A stretch of DNA of 64,000 nucleotides from Novosphingobium sp. PhB165 (GCF_004341845.1 NZ_SLVB01000004.1:496001-560000), one strand, 5' to 3'. Shown: positions 18,265-28,254, counted from the stretch's first letter. The notes: generated by a model from the sequence alone, not told the origin. Program-made: numbers and translations.

Positions 18265-21153
18265 TTACATCTTCACCGAGACGCGCAAGTAGCCGAACTG
18301 GCCGGGCACGTCATACGTGGTCGGATCGTAGTTCGGTCCGGTGCAGGTGTTGCAGGCCGGCGGATCGGTGTTGAACAGGTTGATCACGCCCACCGTGAAC
18401 GTGAGCGCGCTGTCCATGAAGCTCGGCGTGTAGCTGAGCTGGATGTCGCCGTAGAAACGGTCGCCCATCTTGTGGCCGTCGCTCTCCACCACGCTGTCGA
18501 TGTAGCGGCCGGTGAACGAGGCATCGACCCCGGCGTAGGACCACGACAGGATGCCGGTGCCCTTGAATTCCGGATAGGACTGGTCCGGGAAGCCGCGCGT
18601 GGTGCCCTTGTAGCTGATCGTGGCCGAGCCATCCGCGGTCGGGAACGTCTCGGTATACTTGAGCAGCCGGTTGGCGTTGAACGAGAGGCCGAAGGTGCCC
18701 GCGCCGGTTTCAGGCGAGGTGTAGTTGAGGCTGATGTCGATGCCCTGCGTGCGGATCCCGCCGATGTTCTGGAGCAGGCCGACCACGCGGGAGATGATGC
18801 CGCTGGGCGTGCGGATCACATTGGCGCAGGCCGTGGGATCGCCCAGTTCGGCGCAGCGGGACAGCGTGACTTGCGGGTTGATCGCCGAGATCGCGTCGTT
18901 CACCTTGATGTCGTAGTAATTGACTTCAAGGCTGAGGTTGCGGGCAAACCCGCCGCGCGCCCACGCTGGGCTGTAGACGCCGCCGAATAGCCAGGTCTTG
19001 CTGGTTTCGGGCTTCAGCGTGTCGTTGCCGCCCGTCAGCGTGCCGATCTGGCCGCCTTGCGGTTCCTGATAGCTGCCGCTTGCGGGCACGCCGTTGGCGA
19101 TGCAGTTGTTCCGCACGGTCTGCGAGGATTGCCAGAGCGAGCCGTCGACATTGGTGCAGGGGTCGTTGATCGGCGCGTCCGCACGGGACTGGGCGCCGAA
19201 CAGTTCGCCGATCGCCGGAGCGCGGAAGCCCTCGGCATAAGACGCGCGCAGCAGCAGGTCGGACACCGGCTTCCACAGGCCGGTCGCGGTGAACGTGGTG
19301 CTCGATCCGCTGGTTGAATAGTTGGCATGGCGCACCGCGCCGTCCGCTTCGAGCTGCTGGAAGAACGGCGTGTCCTTCAGGATCGGGACGCGCAGTTCGC
19401 CGTAGAACTCGTCCGAATTGTAGCTGCCCGCTGCCGCCTGTGCCGGAATGTCGGCACCGAGACCTGCCTGGATGATCGGATCGGGCGTGAACGAGCCGAA
19501 CTGGTAGCGGTGCTCGTAACCGACGGCCATGCCGACCGGCCCGGCGGGCAGGTCGAACAGATCGCCGGTGACGTTGGCGGTGTAGTCCTGCATGCGCTGG
19601 CTCGACCGGTCATGCTCGGTAAACGAGATGTAGTCGAGCATGGCCGGTGTGATCGACCCTTCGCCGCCAAACAGGTTGAGCGGTACGCAGGCCCCGGTGC
19701 AGTCCGCCAGCGGGCCCAGCGCCTGCGCCACTTTCGCCGCGTTGACGTTGCCGGTGAAGGTCTGGTTCGCGTCGTTCCAGCCGAACGCGGCATTCACGTC
19801 CCAGTAGAACTTGCGCGTGCCGATATGGAAGCTGCCGTCCAGCGATGCGTTGGCCGTCATCGTGTCGACGTGCTGGGTGTAGGTCCGCTGCCCGGCCTCG
19901 ACCAGGCGGCGGGCGATGAAGCTGTAAGTCGCCGGCTGTCCGTTCGCGCCGGAGTTCAGGGTGATGCCGAAGGGGTTGTAGGGGTTGGTCGCGTCGATCG
20001 AGACCGTGTCGAGCAAGTTGCCATTGCCCGCGTCCGGCCCGACGAAGAGCGGCAGGAACGCCGCCTGGTTCTGCGAATTGCGATGGTTGTAGACCATCTT
20101 CGCGCGGAAGGTGATGTTGGAGGTCAACTCCTGCTTGGCGCTGACCCAGGCGCCATAGCGCTCCTGCGGCGTCAGGAAGTAGTTGTAGGGCGAGAAGTTG
20201 AAGCGGTCCGCATCGGTGAAGGCGCGGAAGTCACCGCCCACCAGCGTCGGGTCATAGACGCCCTGCGTGGTCAGCGGCGGGTTGCGCGGAGTGATGCTGC
20301 CGCCCGCGGGCAGCGAGGGATTGCCTTCGTTGAAGACGATGCGCCCGTTCACCGCTGCGGACGAACAGCCGCCGCGCGGGTCGAGACAGGAGGTCTGGCC
20401 GGGATTGGGGAACTGCGAGATCGAGCGGTCGGCGGTGCTGACCTTGTCCTGCTTCACGTAGCTGGCGCCGAACACCACCGAAGTGGTCGGCCCTTTGACG
20501 CCGTAGCTGACATTGTAGTCCTGGGTATGGCCGTCGCCCTGGCGGTAGGTGCCGAACTGGCCCGAGGCGCGCAGGCCGTCCTGCTCGGACTTGGTGATGA
20601 TATTGACGACACCGGCGATGGCGTCCGAGCCGTAGAGCGGCGACTGGCCCGATTGCAGGACCTCGATCCGCTCGATCTGGCTGGCGGGAATGGTGTTGAG
20701 GTCGACCGTGGAGGGAATGCCGCTTGCGGCCGTGGCGTTCACGTAGCGCATGCCGTCCACCAGCACGAGCGTGCGCTTGGCGAGGAGGTAGCGCAGATCG
20801 ATCTCGCTGGTGCCCGCGCCGACGCCGCCGCCGTCCTGCGGATTGCCGATATTGCCCGAATTGTTGACCTTGGTGTTGAGCCCGCCCGCCGCGCTGGGCA
20901 GACGTTGCAGCATGTCGGCGATGGAGGAGAGGCCGGATCGGGCGACATCTTCGTTGCTGACCGTGACCACCGGGCTCGGATTATCGAGCGGGTTTTGGCG
21001 GATGCGCGATCCGGTGACGATGATGGCCTGCGCGGGAGCATCCAGACCGTTGTCCGATGCGGTGTCTTGTGCCTGGACGGTAGCGGGCATGGCCAGTGCC
21101 CCGAGAGTGAGTGCGGCAATGCTGCAATGCAAATGGAAGTTACGCATATTCAT
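18265..21153 (-). CDS. TonB-dependent receptor
   Basis: 962 residues with a signal peptide (MNMRNFHLHCSIAALTLGA to VQAQ), then the plug domain (IVTGSRIRQNPLDNPSPVVTV, GLSSIADMLQRLPSAAGG, RIEVLQSGQSPLYGSDAIAGVVNIIT) and a long 22-strand-type barrel ending in the aromatic residues and VKM. The start at 21153 follows GAGGGG. This subfamily, with an SVxDMLQRLPS plug and no STN signalling domain, is abundant in sphingomonads and takes up varied carbohydrates or peptides; the ligand cannot be inferred. No transporter or peptidase neighbour gives a clue. Confidence 0.94.
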   Translation of the reverse strand: MNMRNFHLHCSIAALTLGALAMPATVQAQDTASDNGLDAPAQAIIVTGSRIRQNPLDNPSPVVTVSNEDVARSGLSSIADMLQRLPSAAGGLNTKVNNSGNIGNPQDGGGVGAGTSEIDLRYLLAKRTLVLVDGMRYVNATAASGIPSTVDLNTIPASQIERIEVLQSGQSPLYGSDAIAGVVNIITKSEQDGLRASGQFGTYRQGDGHTQDYNVSYGVKGPTTSVVFGASYVKQDKVSTADRSISQFPNPGQTSCLDPRGGCSSAAVNGRIVFNEGNPSLPAGGSITPRNPPLTTQGVYDPTLVGGDFRAFTDADRFNFSPYNYFLTPQERYGAWVSAKQELTSNITFRAKMVYNHRNSQNQAAFLPLFVGPDAGNGNLLDTVSIDATNPYNPFGITLNSGANGQPATYSFIARRLVEAGQRTYTQHVDTMTANASLDGSFHIGTRKFYWDVNAAFGWNDANQTFTGNVNAAKVAQALGPLADCTGACVPLNLFGGEGSITPAMLDYISFTEHDRSSQRMQDYTANVTGDLFDLPAGPVGMAVGYEHRYQFGSFTPDPIIQAGLGADIPAQAAAGSYNSDEFYGELRVPILKDTPFFQQLEADGAVRHANYSTSGSSTTFTATGLWKPVSDLLLRASYAEGFRAPAIGELFGAQSRADAPINDPCTNVDGSLWQSSQTVRNNCIANGVPASGSYQEPQGGQIGTLTGGNDTLKPETSKTWLFGGVYSPAWARGGFARNLSLEVNYYDIKVNDAISAINPQVTLSRCAELGDPTACANVIRTPSGIISRVVGLLQNIGGIRTQGIDISLNYTSPETGAGTFGLSFNANRLLKYTETFPTADGSATISYKGTTRGFPDQSYPEFKGTGILSWSYAGVDASFTGRYIDSVVESDGHKMGDRFYGDIQLSYTPSFMDSALTFTVGVINLFNTDPPACNTCTGPNYDPTTYDVPGQFGYLRVSVKM

Positions 21154-21662
21154 GTAACGACCCCTCAAGATTGTCCCCTAAATCGGGTACTTGGGAGCGT
21201 CACTTGCGTCATGTTGCCGCGCAACAGAATTCTGCGACATTGTAAATAATGTGAAATATTAGCGAGATGCTGTGGCGCGCGGGCAACAATATTCTTTCAG
21301 GTGCGGGATTTTCTCGAACGCGGCGAACGAAAAATTAGAGCGCCCGTAAAACTCCTTAGTCGCCAGCTACGCCTTCCCAATTCGCTGTTCGGTTTCGGCA
21401 GGTATTTCCGAAGGTGGGAACTGCGGGATTTGAGGGGGAAGCCGCCATGGTTCTTCCCACCCATGCTGCTGATCCTCCTCACCCCCCGCTCATCCTGAGC
21501 TTGTCGAAGGATGTTGGATCAGCGCCACGTCGCCGGGGGCTTCGACAAGCTCAGCCTGAGCGGAATCGAAACGATTGTTGGAACGGGCAGATGTTGAGGA
21601 CGCCCGCGTTTGCAGCATGGGGGCATGCGCCGAATGGCTGATCTCGCTGGCGAGCGGACGTT
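21154..21662. other. Region upstream of the TonB receptor
   Basis: About 500 bases without a supportable gene. The AT-rich part at 21225-21265 (ACATTGTAAATAATGTGAAATATT) contains a small palindrome and is the likely receptor promoter. A frame at 21301-21498 starts with GTG and ends inside a repeat, so I do not call it. A repeat of the TCGACAAGCTCAG family is at 21486-21564. Confidence 0.5.
21486..21564. repeat. TCGACAAGCTCAG-family palindromic repeat, copy 1
   Basis: CCGCTCATCCTGAGCTTGTCGAAGG faces GCTTCGACAAGCTCAGCCTGAGCGG with a GC-rich loop. Other sites of this family are at 25324, 32757 (half), 38434 and 59769. Confidence 0.88.
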
Positions 21663-22214
21663 TTAGGTGCCGCTCGGACGGCTATGATCATACCACTCGT
21701 CGCGACCAATTTCCCAAAGTTCCATGTCGTGCACACCTGAGAGCAACGGCTTTTGGAAACAGGAAACTACGCGCATGCCCTGCTTTTCCGAGATGCGTCT
21801 GGAAGCGTGATTATGCACGGCCTTTGGCACCCGTAGCACATCCCGACCGAGCGTTTCGAACCAGAAGTCAGTGACGGTATTACTTGCTTCCGTCATGAGC
21901 CCGCGCCCTTGCCAATCCAAATCAAGCCAGAAGCCACGGTTATCGTTTGCCTTGTCCCTGAGGCTAATGACACCGATTAAAGCGTCAGACTGATCCCGCG
22001 GCCTGATGCTCCAATGCCACTCGACGCCACTTTGCATCGCAGGGAGCACAACGTTCTTCAAAAAAGACTCTGCGCCATCATTTGGATATGGCCACGGTAT
22101 CGTAGTATCCAGCCATCGGACGATTTCCCATTTCGGAAAGGCACTCTGAATTGCAGGTGCGTCTTCCACAGTCAGGGGAGCGAGAAGGAGGCGCGCAGTG
22201 ACCAATGGCCGCAT
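21663..22214 (-). CDS. GNAT N-acetyltransferase (RimJ/RimL type)
   Basis: 183 residues. The opening TARLLLAPLTVEDAPAIQSAF and the IGVISLRDKANDNRGFWLDLDWQGRGLMTEA core match the Acetyltransf_3 group that includes ribosomal-protein alanine acetyltransferases; the acetyl-CoA loop is DWQGRGLM. The substrate is unknown. Base composition is noticeably less GC-rich than the flanking genes, which suggests a later arrival. Confidence 0.85.
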   Translation of the reverse strand: MRPLVTARLLLAPLTVEDAPAIQSAFPKWEIVRWLDTTIPWPYPNDGAESFLKNVVLPAMQSGVEWHWSIRPRDQSDALIGVISLRDKANDNRGFWLDLDWQGRGLMTEASNTVTDFWFETLGRDVLRVPKAVHNHASRRISEKQGMRVVSCFQKPLLSGVHDMELWEIGRDEWYDHSRPSGT

Positions 22215-22359
22215 GACGCCAGTCTATTGACGAGTGGCTAGGTCTGCAATGGCGATGATGTCGGAATAGCAACCCTTGGCACAAGCTTACGGCTTTTGCC
22301 GTGTCAAAGGTCTCCCGAATGTATCCGCGCGGTCCGCTTAATTTCAAACGCACAAACGA

Positions 22360-22390
22360 AAACGGGCGGACACCTCTCGGCGCCCGCCCG
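22360..22390 (-). terminator. Intrinsic terminator of ahpF
   Basis: On the minus strand CGGGCGG (22384-22390) pairs with CCGCCCG (22363-22369), followed by TTTTCGTTTGTG. It lies 24 bases past the ahpF stop codon. Confidence 0.75.
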
Positions 22391-22413
22391 CTTGCTCGGG
22401 GGGTATTCTATGT

Positions 22414-24003
22414 TCAGGCCGGTTCGAGAACCGCGACCGGCGCCTCGTTGCGGATCAGGTAGTCGAACGCGGACAGCGCCGCCTTCGATCCCTCGCCCAT
22501 GGCGATGATGATCTGCTTGTACGGCACGGTGGTCACGTCGCCTGCCGCGAAAATGCCGGGCAGGTTGGTCGCCGCCTTGTCGTCGATCACGATCTCGCCG
22601 CGGGGCGAGAGCGCCACGCCGCTGTCCTTCAGCCACTCGGTATTCGGCACCAGACCGATCTGGACGAACACGCCTTCCAGCTCGACCTTGTGCTCCACAC
22701 CGCTTGCGCGGTCCTTGTAGTGCAGGCCGTTCACCTTCTCGCCGTCACCCGTAACCTCTACCGTCTGGGCGCTGGTGAGGATGTTCACGTTCTTCATCGA
22801 ACGCAGCTTGTCCACCAGCACCTGGTCGGCGCGCAGCTTGTCGTCGAACTCGATCAGGGTGACGTGGCCGACGATCCCGGCAAGGTCGATCGCCGCTTCC
22901 ACGCCGGAGTTGCCGCCGCCGATCACCGCCACGCGCTTGCCCTTGAACAGCGGGCCATCGCAGTGCGGGCAGTAGGCCACGCCCTTGTTCTTGTACTCGG
23001 CCTCACCGGGGACGCCGAGGTTGCGCCAGCGGGCACCGGTCGTCAGCACCAGCGAGCGCGCCTTGAGCGATGCGCCGTTGGCGAAGACCACCTCGTGATA
23101 GCCGCCCAGTTCCTTGGCCGGGATCAGCTTTTCGGCGCGCTGCAGGTTCATCACGTCGATGTCGTATTCACCAACGTGCGTTTCCAGCGCGGCGGCCAGC
23201 TTCGGGCCTTCGGTGTAGGGGACCGAGATGAAGTTCTCGATGCCCATGGTGTCCTGCACCTGACCGCCGAAGCGTTCGGCCGCGATGCCGGTGCTGAAAC
23301 CCTTGCGCGCGGTGTAGATCGCGGCCGAGGCCCCGGCGGGGCCACCGCCGACCACCAGCACTTCGAACGGCTTCTTCTCGGCCAGCTTGGCAGCCGCCTT
23401 GGCGTCGGCGCCGGTGTCGAGCTTGGCGAGGATTTCCTCCACGCCCATCTTGCCCGAACCCCACATCTCGCCATTCAGGAACACGGCAGGCACGGCCATG
23501 ACGCCGCGACCCTCTACCTCGTCCTTGAACGCGCCGCCTTCGATCAGGGTGGCGTTCACGTGCGGGTTGTTGAGCGCGATCAGCGTCAGTGCCTGCACCA
23601 CGTCCGGGCAGTTGTGGCAGGAGAGAGAGAAGTACATCTCGAACTCGTAGCTGCCTTCCAGATTGCGGATCTGTTCCAGCGTCTCGTCAGAGACCTTGGG
23701 CGGATGGCCGCCGGTCCACAGCAGGGCGAGGACAAGCGAGGTGAATTCGTGGCCCAGCGGCACACCGGCGAAGCGCACCCAGGCGCTGGCGTCCGAAGCG
23801 CGGCGCACAATGAAGCTGGGGCGGCGCGCATCGTCGCCGTCGAAAGTGGCGGTAACCTTGTCCGAGAGCGAGGCGATGGTGGTCAGCAGCTCGCGGGTCT
23901 CAGCGGACTTAGCATCGTCGCCCAGCGAGGCGACGAGCTCGATCGGCTCGCGCAGCATGGCGAGATATTGCGAGAGCTGTTGCTTCAGAGCGGCGTCGAG
24001 CAT
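22414..24003 (-). CDS. ahpF: Alkyl hydroperoxide reductase subunit F
   Basis: 529-residue flavoprotein that passes electrons from NADH to AhpC. The N-terminal tandem thioredoxin folds carry one CxxC ([10 protein letters not shown] near residue 130). The thioredoxin-reductase-like part has FAD-binding [18 protein letters not shown] (near 217), the redox pair CPHCDG (near 345), NAD-binding [17 protein letters not shown] and the FAD motif [15 protein letters not shown]. The ATG at 24003 is preceded by AAAGGA. It follows ahpC on the same strand after 156 bases, the standard ahpCF order. Confidence 0.97.
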   Translation of the reverse strand: MLDAALKQQLSQYLAMLREPIELVASLGDDAKSAETRELLTTIASLSDKVTATFDGDDARRPSFIVRRASDASAWVRFAGVPLGHEFTSLVLALLWTGGHPPKVSDETLEQIRNLEGSYEFEMYFSLSCHNCPDVVQALTLIALNNPHVNATLIEGGAFKDEVEGRGVMAVPAVFLNGEMWGSGKMGVEEILAKLDTGADAKAAAKLAEKKPFEVLVVGGGPAGASAAIYTARKGFSTGIAAERFGGQVQDTMGIENFISVPYTEGPKLAAALETHVGEYDIDVMNLQRAEKLIPAKELGGYHEVVFANGASLKARSLVLTTGARWRNLGVPGEAEYKNKGVAYCPHCDGPLFKGKRVAVIGGGNSGVEAAIDLAGIVGHVTLIEFDDKLRADQVLVDKLRSMKNVNILTSAQTVEVTGDGEKVNGLHYKDRASGVEHKVELEGVFVQIGLVPNTEWLKDSGVALSPRGEIVIDDKAATNLPGIFAAGDVTTVPYKQIIIAMGEGSKAALSAFDYLIRNEAPVAVLEPA

Positions 24004-24159
24004 GAGTCAGGTCCTTTGAAATCAGTGTGACGAAAGGGGCGGCCCGGGGACAGGTTCCTCACCGGCGCGCCATAGCTTGGGGCATGGGGGCGCGGCACGG
24101 GGGGAGGGAGGCCCCGGGCCGCGCACCTTCAGCACGCGACCCGTGGGATCGCGTAGTTT

Positions 24160-24726
24160 TTAGAGCTTGCCGACGAGGTCAAGCGAGGGAGCGAGGGTCT
24201 CGCCGCCTTCTTCCCACTTGGCCGGGCAAACCTGGCCGGGGTTGGCGCGGACGTACTGGGCAGCCTTGATCTTGCGGACCAGTTCGACAGCGTTACGGCC
24301 AACGCCTTCGCAGGTGATTTCCATGATCTGGATGACGCCTTCGGGATCGACGACGAAAGTGGCGCGGTCGGCCAGGCCCGAATCTTCGCGCAGAACGCCG
24401 AAGGCTTCGGTCAGCGCGTGGTTCTGGTCGCCCAGGAACGCGTACTGGATCTTGCCGATCTTGTCCGAGGTGTCGTGCCAGGCCTTGTGGCTGAAGTGCG
24501 TGTCGGTCGAAACGCCGTACACTTCCACGCCCATGCCCTGCAGTGCGGCATACTGTTCACCCAGGTCTTCCAGCTCGGTCGGGCAGACGAAGGTGAAGTC
24601 GGCGGGGTAGAAGAAGAACACGGCCCACTTGCCGGCGATGTCGGCGTCGGTGACGTCGAAGAAGCCCTTGCCGGCCTGGAAAGCGGTGTTCTTGAAAGGC
24701 TTGATGGTGCTGCCGATGATACCCAT
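24160..24726 (-). CDS. ahpC: Alkyl hydroperoxide reductase subunit C (peroxiredoxin)
   Basis: 188-residue typical 2-Cys peroxiredoxin that reduces organic peroxides, H2O2 and peroxynitrite. The peroxidatic cysteine is in PADFTFVCPTE (near residue 47) and the resolving one in GQVCPAKWEEG near the C-terminus. The start MGIIGSTIKPF at 24726 follows GAGGGAGA. It is divergent from a lipoprotein gene; the space between holds direct repeats that may be a redox-regulator site. Confidence 0.98.
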   Translation of the reverse strand: MGIIGSTIKPFKNTAFQAGKGFFDVTDADIAGKWAVFFFYPADFTFVCPTELEDLGEQYAALQGMGVEVYGVSTDTHFSHKAWHDTSDKIGKIQYAFLGDQNHALTEAFGVLREDSGLADRATFVVDPEGVIQIMEITCEGVGRNAVELVRKIKAAQYVRANPGQVCPAKWEEGGETLAPSLDLVGKL

Positions 24727-24801
24727 GGATGTATTCTCCCTCGATTGGGTGTTGAACTTCGAGGACCGAGATAGGCGGACGGGGCGCCGATGTGTAGGGT
24801 G

Positions 24802-24826
24802 TTGATCCGATTGGGTTGATCGGATT
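24802..24826. promoter_or_regulatory. Direct repeats upstream of ahpC
   Basis: TTGATCCGATT (24802-24812) is repeated as TTGATCGGATT (24816-24826), a 14-base period, followed by GATCGATC. The site sits about 75 bases before the ahpC start codon, where an OxyR-type activator could bind. The match to a specific regulator is a guess. Confidence 0.4.
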
Positions 24827-24924
24827 GATCGATCACTGACGATGAATTGAACGTTTCTGTCGATAAAATGCTCGCGCGTGCGAAAATCCGTGCGGCGATG
24901 CGGAAAGAGGGTTTAGGGGGAGGC

Positions 24925-25299
24925 ATGAAGACGATACGACTTGCGCTGCTGGCAGCGGCCTGCGCATCGCTGGCCGCCTGCAACAGCTGGCCCACCTCGC
25001 TGGACAACCGGGCGGATGGCGACATGAAGTTCCGCTATCACCATCGCCTTTACGATCAGTGGTCGTTCTGGGCGCCGGTAAAGCAGGGCCACGCGGTGAT
25101 GTTCGCGCACGAACACCGCATCCGCGACATTTCCGGGTTCGAGATCACCGAAGGCAAGCTGACCTACCGCTACGGCGCCCGCGCGCTGGCGCCGGTGCAA
25201 CAGTTCTGCGCCGGCAGCGCAAGCTGCGCGCTGGTCTATCGCGGCGAGGGTAGGCTGGAGGCGCGGACAGCGCCGCTGGCGGACGCGAAGCTGGATTAA
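24925..25299 (+). CDS. Small lipoprotein, unknown
   Basis: 124 residues from an ATG behind AGGGGGAGG. MKTIRLALLAAACASLAAC gives a lipobox cysteine at residue 19. The mature part contains FRYHHRLYDQWSFWAPVKQGHAVMFAHEHRIRDISGFEITEG and two cysteines (FCAGSASCALVY) that could form a disulfide. I do not recognise the family. It is divergent from ahpC. Confidence 0.78.
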   Translation: MKTIRLALLAAACASLAACNSWPTSLDNRADGDMKFRYHHRLYDQWSFWAPVKQGHAVMFAHEHRIRDISGFEITEGKLTYRYGARALAPVQQFCAGSASCALVYRGEGRLEARTAPLADAKLD

Positions 25300-25323
25300 G
25301 GGCGGATACCGCGAACTCCACCG

Positions 25324-25402
25324 CCGCTCATCCTGAGCCTGTCGAAGGATGTGAGGCTTCGCGCCACGCCCGCGGGGGCTTCGACAAGCTCAGCCTGAGC
25401 GG
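25324..25402. repeat. TCGACAAGCTCAG-family palindromic repeat, copy 2
   Basis: CCGCTCATCCTGAGCCTGTCGAAGG faces GCTTCGACAAGCTCAGCCTGAGCGG. Its internal loop also shares CGCGCCACG-like sequence with copy 1, so loop as well as arms are conserved. Confidence 0.88.
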
Positions 25403-25511
25403 TTTGGAGAGGGCGGTGACGTGAACGGCAGTATTTGAAAACATCCTCGCCGCCTTTGCGAGGATTTCGGATTTGGGTGGCAAGCTGCTCTCCCCTCTAT
25501 ATCGTGGGGGC

Positions 25512-26060
25512 ATGCTGCGACCATCATCCGAGGCGACCCAAGGCTCATTCCTGAAACATTGGATCCGCGCGCATCCCGAAGTCGAGCCGATGGGCTGGAA
25601 ATTGCGCGAGACGGCAGTTCCGTGGGTGCGCTTTCATGCTCTGCCCGGGGCCAAGCGATATGCTGAAAATGCCGCAGAGCGCGCCATCATCCTGTCGCGC
25701 GCGAACGCTCTCGGAACGGCGCTACTCAGCGCGGGAATGCTATGCTGGATCGTGCAAGCCCGGGCTGACGAAGCGGAAGGGCACGGAGAGTTCATCGGGA
25801 GCTACGAGGAAGAAGAATATGAGCCGGTCTGGCGGTACTATGTCCGAGAGCAAGAATGGATAAGCGGGGCGTTCGATGCTGAAATCGCTGCGGTCGCGGA
25901 CGATGGTCCTGCCTATGTCCTCTGGATCAGTCGTGAAACCGGAGGCATCTTCGCGCCCTATGATGGAGGTTTCGACCTGTTTCCCAGCTCCGACGGCGAC
26001 GTGGAACACTTGCGGACGACATATCGAGATTGGCTTTCGGACCGCGAAGACGGCCTATAA
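25512..26060 (+). CDS. DUF3885-like hypothetical protein
   Basis: 182 residues from ATG 25512 (GGGGGC just upstream; a TTG at 25473 would add 13). The C-terminus, YVLWISRETGGIFAPYDGGFDLFPSS followed by LRTTYRDWLSDREDGL, looks like the end of DUF3885 proteins. The middle is rich in Glu/Tyr/Trp (SYEEEEYEPVWRYY). Such proteins are soluble and often lie near polymorphic toxin loci as possible immunity proteins, but no toxin is next to it here. Assignment is by memory of the motif only. Confidence 0.6.
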   Translation: MLRPSSEATQGSFLKHWIRAHPEVEPMGWKLRETAVPWVRFHALPGAKRYAENAAERAIILSRANALGTALLSAGMLCWIVQARADEAEGHGEFIGSYEEEEYEPVWRYYVREQEWISGAFDAEIAAVADDGPAYVLWISRETGGIFAPYDGGFDLFPSSDGDVEHLRTTYRDWLSDREDGL

Positions 26061-26091
26061 CGAACGAAGCTGGCGATTGACGTTTTACTGA

Positions 26092-26207
26092 TCCTCCCCT
26101 GCAAGGGGAGGTGGCATCGCGAAGCGATGACGGAGGGGTGTCATGCTATCGAGAGGGGGATACCCCTCCACCGCCTTTGGCGGTCCCCCTCCCCTTGCAG
26201 GGGAGGA
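26092..26207. repeat. CCCCTGCAAGGGGAGG-family repeat, copy 1
   Basis: TCCTCCCCTGCAAGGGGAGGTGGC at the left faces its reverse complement at 26187-26207; inside, GACGGAGGGGTG faces TACCCCTCCACCGCC. The second copy is at 30519-30653 with the same internal order, so this is a compound palindromic element of about 115-135 bases. Confidence 0.9.
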
Positions 26208-26210
26208 AGG

Positions 26211-26711
26211 TCAGCTTGCGGCGAAGCTCGGGTGATAGGCGACTTTGCCTGTAGGTGCGGCCCCCGCCAGGACTAGGCGCTGGAAGTACTCGGCCGGCAC
26301 GCCGGGATAGACGAGGGCGGGATCGATCTCGAATCCGAAGCGGGCGTAATAGGCCGGATCGCCCAACACCACGCAGCCTTGCGCACCGGCGTCACGTAAC
26401 CGCGCAAGGCCGGCCTCGATCAGCCGGGCGCCGATGCCGCGTCTCTGGTGATCCGGGCTGACCGCCACCGGGCCGAGGCCAAACCAGCCCAGATCCGTGC
26501 CATCCATAGTGACGGGCGAGAAGGCCACATGGCCGACGATCAGGCCATCCTCCTCTGCCACCAGCGAGACACTGAGCATGCCAGAGGCGCGCAGGGCGTC
26601 GACGATGGCGGCTTCGGTACCGCTCGAATGCTCGGCGCCAAGGAAGGCGGCGGTCACCAGCGCGCCAATGGCTGCGGCGTCGCCGTCCTGCTCTGAGCGA
26701 AGGGCGATCAC
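26211..26711 (-). CDS. GNAT N-acetyltransferase (YhbS-like)
   Basis: 166 residues, GTG start preceded by GAGG. The GNAT core is clear: VAEEDGLIVGHVAFSPV, LGPVAVSPDHQRRGIGARLIEAGL (acetyl-CoA loop) and GCVVLGDPAYYARFGFE, which matches the YhbS/Eis-like subgroup. The substrate is unknown. It lies 15 bases after aroC on the same strand and may be cotranscribed with it. Confidence 0.9.
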   Translation of the reverse strand: MIALRSEQDGDAAAIGALVTAAFLGAEHSSGTEAAIVDALRASGMLSVSLVAEEDGLIVGHVAFSPVTMDGTDLGWFGLGPVAVSPDHQRRGIGARLIEAGLARLRDAGAQGCVVLGDPAYYARFGFEIDPALVYPGVPAEYFQRLVLAGAAPTGKVAYHPSFAAS

Positions 26712-26726
26712 TTCAGCCTCGCGAAA

Positions 26727-27845
26727 TCAGCCACACTGGCCGCGATGGAGCAGTTTGTGATCGGCCAGCACCAGCGCCATCATCGCCTCCACCACCGGCA
26801 CGCCGCGAATGCCGACGCAGGGGTCGTGGCGGCCCTTGGTGAACAGCTCGGTCGCCTCGCCCTCGCGGGTGATGGTGGGCTGCGGGGTGAGGATCGAACT
26901 GGTCGGCTTGAAAGCCACGCGCACCACCACCGGCTGGCCGGTCGCAATCCCGCCAGCAATGCCGCCCGCGTGGTTGGCGCTGAACTCGGGGCCATTCGCA
27001 CCCGGATGCATGGGGTCGGCGTTCTGCTCGCCGGTCAGGCGCGCGGCGGCGAAACCGTCGCCGATCTCCACGCCCTTCACCGCATTGATACCCATCATCG
27101 CGGCGGCCAGATCGGCATCGAGCTTGCCATAGAGCGGCGCGCCCCAGCCGGCGGGAACGCCGGTGGCAACGCATTCGACCACCGCGCCGACTGAGGAGCC
27201 GGCAAGCCGTGCATCGTCGACGATCTTCTCCCAGCGCTTCGCGGCTTCGGGGTCGGGACAGAAGAACGGGTTTTCCTGCATCGTTGGCCAGGGCGAGCCG
27301 TCCGTCAGCTTGTTATAGCCGGCCACCGTTTCGATTAGCTGCCGGCGGACGCTCCCGTTGATCGCGTCGCCGCCGATCTCGCTGACCCATGCTTGGATCG
27401 TCACTTCCGGGATCACCAGCCGCGCCACACCGCCCGCCGCTACGCGGCTGGCGGTCTCTCGCGCCGAGCTGCGGCCGCCGCCGCGATAGTCGCGGAAGCC
27501 GTACTTGGCGTCGTAGGCATAGTCGGCATGGCCCGGGCGATAGGCCTTGGCGACGTCCGAATAGTCCTTCGAGCGCTGGTCGACGTTCTCGATCATCAGG
27601 CTGATCGGTGTGCCCGTGGTCTTGCCCTCGAACACACCCGAAAGGATGCGGACCTGATCCGGCTCCTGCCGCTGGGTGGTGAACTTCGACTGGCCGGGGC
27701 GGCGCGCGTCGAGGAAGGGCTGGATCACGCTCTCATCGATGGCAAGCCCCGGCGGGCACCCGTCGACGACGGCGCCGATGGCCGGTCCGTGGCTCTCGCC
27801 CCAGGTGGTGAATCGCAGAAGACGGCCGAAAGTGTTCACGCTCAT
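26727..27845 (-). CDS. aroC: Chorismate synthase
   Basis: Last step of the shikimate pathway, using reduced FMN to turn 5-enolpyruvylshikimate-3-phosphate into chorismate. The 372-residue product has all signatures: [22 protein letters not shown] at the N-terminus, [18 protein letters not shown] near 125, and [23 protein letters not shown] near the end. The start at 27845 matches the family. It is divergent from the ABM-domain gene. Confidence 0.98.
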   Translation of the reverse strand: MSVNTFGRLLRFTTWGESHGPAIGAVVDGCPPGLAIDESVIQPFLDARRPGQSKFTTQRQEPDQVRILSGVFEGKTTGTPISLMIENVDQRSKDYSDVAKAYRPGHADYAYDAKYGFRDYRGGGRSSARETASRVAAGGVARLVIPEVTIQAWVSEIGGDAINGSVRRQLIETVAGYNKLTDGSPWPTMQENPFFCPDPEAAKRWEKIVDDARLAGSSVGAVVECVATGVPAGWGAPLYGKLDADLAAAMMGINAVKGVEIGDGFAAARLTGEQNADPMHPGANGPEFSANHAGGIAGGIATGQPVVVRVAFKPTSSILTPQPTITREGEATELFTKGRHDPCVGIRGVPVVEAMMALVLADHKLLHRGQCG

Positions 27846-27939
27846 GGCCTCGCGCTCTGGCGCGCAATCTTCGGTTTGTCCAGCATGCGCGGCGCGTCAC
27901 ATGCTTGCCGAATGCGCCGCGAGAGGCCATGAGCGGGCT

Positions 27940-28254
27940 ATGTTCCTGGTCGTATTCCGCAATCGCAAGCGTGCCGATATCGATGCCGCAGCCTATTCCG
28001 CCGATGCCGAGGCGATGGAGGTGCTGGCCCGCGCACAGCCCGGTTTCCTCGCCTTCAAGAGCTACACCGGCGACGACGGCGAAGTGATCGCCCTGTCCGA
28101 ATGGGCGGACGAAGCCGCCGCGCTGGCCTGGCGGCGCGTGGCCGCCCACGCCGAAGTGCAGGGCAAGGGCCGCGAGCATTATTACCAGAACTATACACTC
28201 TTCGCCTGCAACGAGCCGCGAGTGCGCCACTTCGAAAGGGAAACCGACTCGTGA
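27940..28254 (+). CDS. Antibiotic biosynthesis monooxygenase-domain protein
   Basis: 104 residues with the ferredoxin-like ABM fold: MFLVVFRNRKRADIDAAAY, ARAQPGFLAFKSYTGDDGEVIALSEW and AWRRVAAHAEVQGKGREHYYQNYTLF. Members are small dimeric oxygenases or heme-degrading/unknown proteins; no substrate is implied. Its stop codon overlaps the GTG start of the disrupted ArsC-like gene (GTGA), so the two were once translationally coupled. Confidence 0.85.
   Translation: MFLVVFRNRKRADIDAAAYSADAEAMEVLARAQPGFLAFKSYTGDDGEVIALSEWADEAAALAWRRVAAHAEVQGKGREHYYQNYTLFACNEPRVRHFERETDS

Noticed and set aside
19327..21249. 640-codon plus-strand frame opposite the TonB receptor
   Set aside because: Antisense shadow with no domain; the receptor frame has signal peptide, plug and barrel end.
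21301..21498. 65-codon frame upstream of the TonB receptor
   Set aside because: GTG start without a ribosome-binding site and an end that runs into a palindromic repeat; no family likeness.
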